A stretch of DNA of 5,668 nucleotides from Phycisphaeraceae bacterium. GTDB taxonomy: Bacteria; Planctomycetota; Phycisphaerae; Phycisphaerales; Phycisphaeraceae. The notes beneath the pieces were generated by a model. The model was not told the origin of the DNA and did not search any database. It saw only the letters and a program-made list of their open reading frames with translations. Where the stretch lies: assembly GCA_007119405.1 (NCBI GenBank), contig SKPT01000245.1:1-5668 (forward strand). Reading direction: 5' to 3'. Positions 4,863 through 5,668 of the stretch are shown here, piece after piece. Position 1 is the stretch's first letter. The number at the start of each line of letters is the position of its first letter. The position numbers were made by a program, and so were the translations under genes.

Positions 4863-5059
4863 GGTTCTCGCAGAGGCCGCCGAGAGCGCAGAGGGCGCGG
4901 GTTGGCTATACCTCGCGAGCCCCGGGTGCCGTGGTCTTGGCGAGTCCGCTCGCCAAGGCCACGATCCTGCGTGTCCATCGCTGGCCTTGGCATTCGCCAG
5001 GACCACACCCCCAGCGCAGTGCCACACCACCCATCATCTCCGCGCCCTCCGCGAGAACC
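4863..5059. repeat. MITE-like segment bounded by 23-bp inverted repeats
   Basis: The left arm 4863-4885 and the reverse complement of the right arm 5037-5059 both begin GGTTCTCGC and match at 20 of 23 positions, differing at A/G, C/G and C/G. Inside the left arm region, CGCAGAGG occurs at 4869-4876 and 4887-4894, 18 bp apart. The interior is non-coding and contains the hairpin at 4931-4962. It occupies nearly all the space between the tRNA promoter and the carbonic-anhydrase promoter. It could be a small non-autonomous mobile element or two insertions of a dispersed GC-rich repeat in opposite orientation. No target-site duplication is clear. Confidence 0.5.
4931..4962. repeat. 14-bp-stem hairpin
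   Basis: GTGGTCTTGGCGAG (4931-4944) pairs with CTCGCCAAGGCCAC (4949-4962) across a TCCG loop. All 14 pairs form, one as a G-U in the plus-strand RNA. A related inverted copy, TCGCCAGGACCAC (4994-5006), matches the complement of the left arm at 12 of 13 positions, so three versions of the unit lie within 76 bp. There is no T-tract and no gene directly upstream on either strand to terminate, so it looks like a REP-type palindrome. Confidence 0.6.
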
Positions 5060-5064
5060 CCCCC

Positions 5065-5079
5065 TCTACAATCACCGCC
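5065..5079 (+). promoter_or_regulatory. Predicted leaderless promoter of the carbonic-anhydrase gene
   Basis: CTCTACAAT ends at 5072, seven bases (CACCGCC) before the ATG at 5080. The box is identical to that of the 609-1184 gene. No -35 or ribosome-binding site is evident: the bases 17 bp upstream are GC-rich, and no purine-rich stretch precedes the ATG. Confidence 0.55.
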
Positions 5080-5598
5080 ATGAGCATCCAACACATCGGC
5101 AGCGTCTACATCGCCGACACCGCCCGCGTCGTGGGCGAGGTCGAGCTGGGTGAGGGCGTCAACCTCTGGTACGGGGCCGTGATCCGCGGCGACGTGGCGC
5201 CGGTGAGCATCGGCACGGGCACCAACATCCAGGACGCGGCCGTCGTCCACTGCGACTCCGACGTGCCCAACGTCATCGAGGCGAACGTCAGCGTCGGCCA
5301 CGGCGCGATCGTCCATGGCAAGCGCGTCGGCGAAGGCACGCTCATCGGGATGGGCGCGACCGTGCTTGGGCAGACGGTCATCGGCCGCGGGTGCCTGGTC
5401 GCCGCCGGGGCGCTCGTGCCGCCGGGGCTGGAGGTGCCCGACGGCCACGTCGTCATGGGCGTGCCTGGCCGGGTCGTGCGACCCATCAACGATAAGGAGC
5501 GCGCCTACCTCGCCTGGCTCGCCCCGCACTACGTCGAGCTGGCGCGGCTTCATGCAACGCAGCCGCAGGACAGGCGCGTGCGGGCGATGGAGCGGTAG
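5080..5598 (+). CDS. Gamma-carbonic-anhydrase-family protein (YrdA/PaaY-like)
   Basis: The product is 172 residues, a normal length for the short cytoplasmic members. It should form a trimer of left-handed parallel beta-helices with a metal ion (zinc or iron) at each subunit interface. Hexapeptide repeats run through most of the chain (GEVELG, WYGAVIRGD, VSIGTGTNIQD, TLIGMGATVLG, CLVAAGALV). The metal ligands of the family are in place: H57 after NIQDAAVV, and H74 and H79 in GHGAIVH. The family arginine (R36 of RGD) and Q51/D52 are also present. The C-terminal GVPGRVVRPI and the helix that follows (KERAYLAWLAPHYVELA) fit the YrdA/PaaY group. Some members are active carbonic anhydrases and others have lost activity, so CO2 hydration is possible but not proven. 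The start at 5080 is favoured over an ATG at 4987, because upstream residues lie in the non-coding repeat and a -10 box directly precedes it. It has no operon partner in the window. Confidence 0.93.
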   Translation: MSIQHIGSVYIADTARVVGEVELGEGVNLWYGAVIRGDVAPVSIGTGTNIQDAAVVHCDSDVPNVIEANVSVGHGAIVHGKRVGEGTLIGMGATVLGQTVIGRGCLVAAGALVPPGLEVPDGHVVMGVPGRVVRPINDKERAYLAWLAPHYVELARLHATQPQDRRVRAMER

Positions 5599-5668
5599 GC
5601 TTGGTTGGAAACGGGTGTCACGCAACGCCGTGAACTTCACGCGTGGCGGCGCCGATGTAGGGTGGGTA

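Noticed and set aside
4907..4912. TATACC as a possible extra -10 box
   Set aside because: It has the wrong last base, no -35, and no start codon within leaderless or ordinary leader distance.
4863..5059. CRISPR array
   Set aside because: The repeats are few, unevenly spaced, partly inverted and GC-rich, with no set of equal repeats and spacers and no cas genes.
4906..5640. 244-codon minus-strand frame across the carbonic-anhydrase gene
   Set aside because: It is antisense to a clear left-handed beta-helix protein, and its Asp/His/Ala-rich composition is the expected complement artefact.
5629..5641. CGTGAA-C-TTCACG palindrome after the carbonic-anhydrase gene
   Set aside because: Its usable stem is only 4 bp, there is no T-tract, and nothing nearby shows what it would control.
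5655..5668. TGTAGGGTGGGTA at the right edge, resembling the start of a common intergenic repeat
   Set aside because: It runs off the window after 14 bases, too short to call.

Overview
The window looks like a stretch of a high-GC genome from the Planctomycetota, probably class Phycisphaerae. The main clue is three separate membrane proteins that each carry the short zinc ribbon CxxCGYDLRG...CPECG (or close variants). I know this ribbon as typical of that group, but I could not run a search. Most of the DNA is very GC-rich (sampled lines in comM and the carbonic-anhydrase gene are about 73% GC). The block from about 2022 to 3097 is visibly less so (sampled lines 55-58%).

Layout from left to right. 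(1) 3-404: the C-terminal end of an IS1380-type transposase, cut by the window edge. (2) 609-1782, minus strand: two membrane proteins, each with a four-cysteine zinc ribbon, at the C-terminus in one and the N-terminus in the other. (3) 2022-2264, minus strand: a small two-helix membrane protein of unknown function. (4) 2337-2467: a truncated second copy of the promoter and first ~30 codons of comM. (5) 2513-3097: a third zinc-ribbon membrane protein, with a near-consensus Shine-Dalgarno site. (6) 3126-4640: complete comM, a Mg-chelatase-like AAA+ ATPase/helicase. (7) 4705-4790, minus strand: tRNA-Leu(GAG) with its own promoter. (8) 4863-5059: a non-coding, MITE-like inverted-repeat segment with an internal hairpin. 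(9) 5080-5598: a gamma-carbonic-anhydrase-family left-handed beta-helix protein.

Two patterns tie the window together. First, four start codons (gene at 1184 minus, truncated comM at 2354, comM at 3126, carbonic anhydrase at 5080) sit only 6-7 nt downstream of a sigma-70-like -10 box of the form CKCTAYAMT. This spacing predicts leaderless mRNAs. The gene at 2513 is the contrast, with a strong ribosome-binding site. Second, the lower-GC block is bounded on its right by real comM and contains a diverged copy of the comM 5' end. This suggests that DNA carrying the 2513-3097 gene was added just upstream of comM by duplication or integration. The truncated copy's promoter faces a minus-strand promoter in near-perfect mirror symmetry.

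I see no complete multi-gene novel system such as a defence island or biosynthetic cluster. The most unusual items are the comM 5'-end scar with its mirrored divergent promoter, the leaderless promoter module, and the inverted-repeat element before the carbonic-anhydrase gene.
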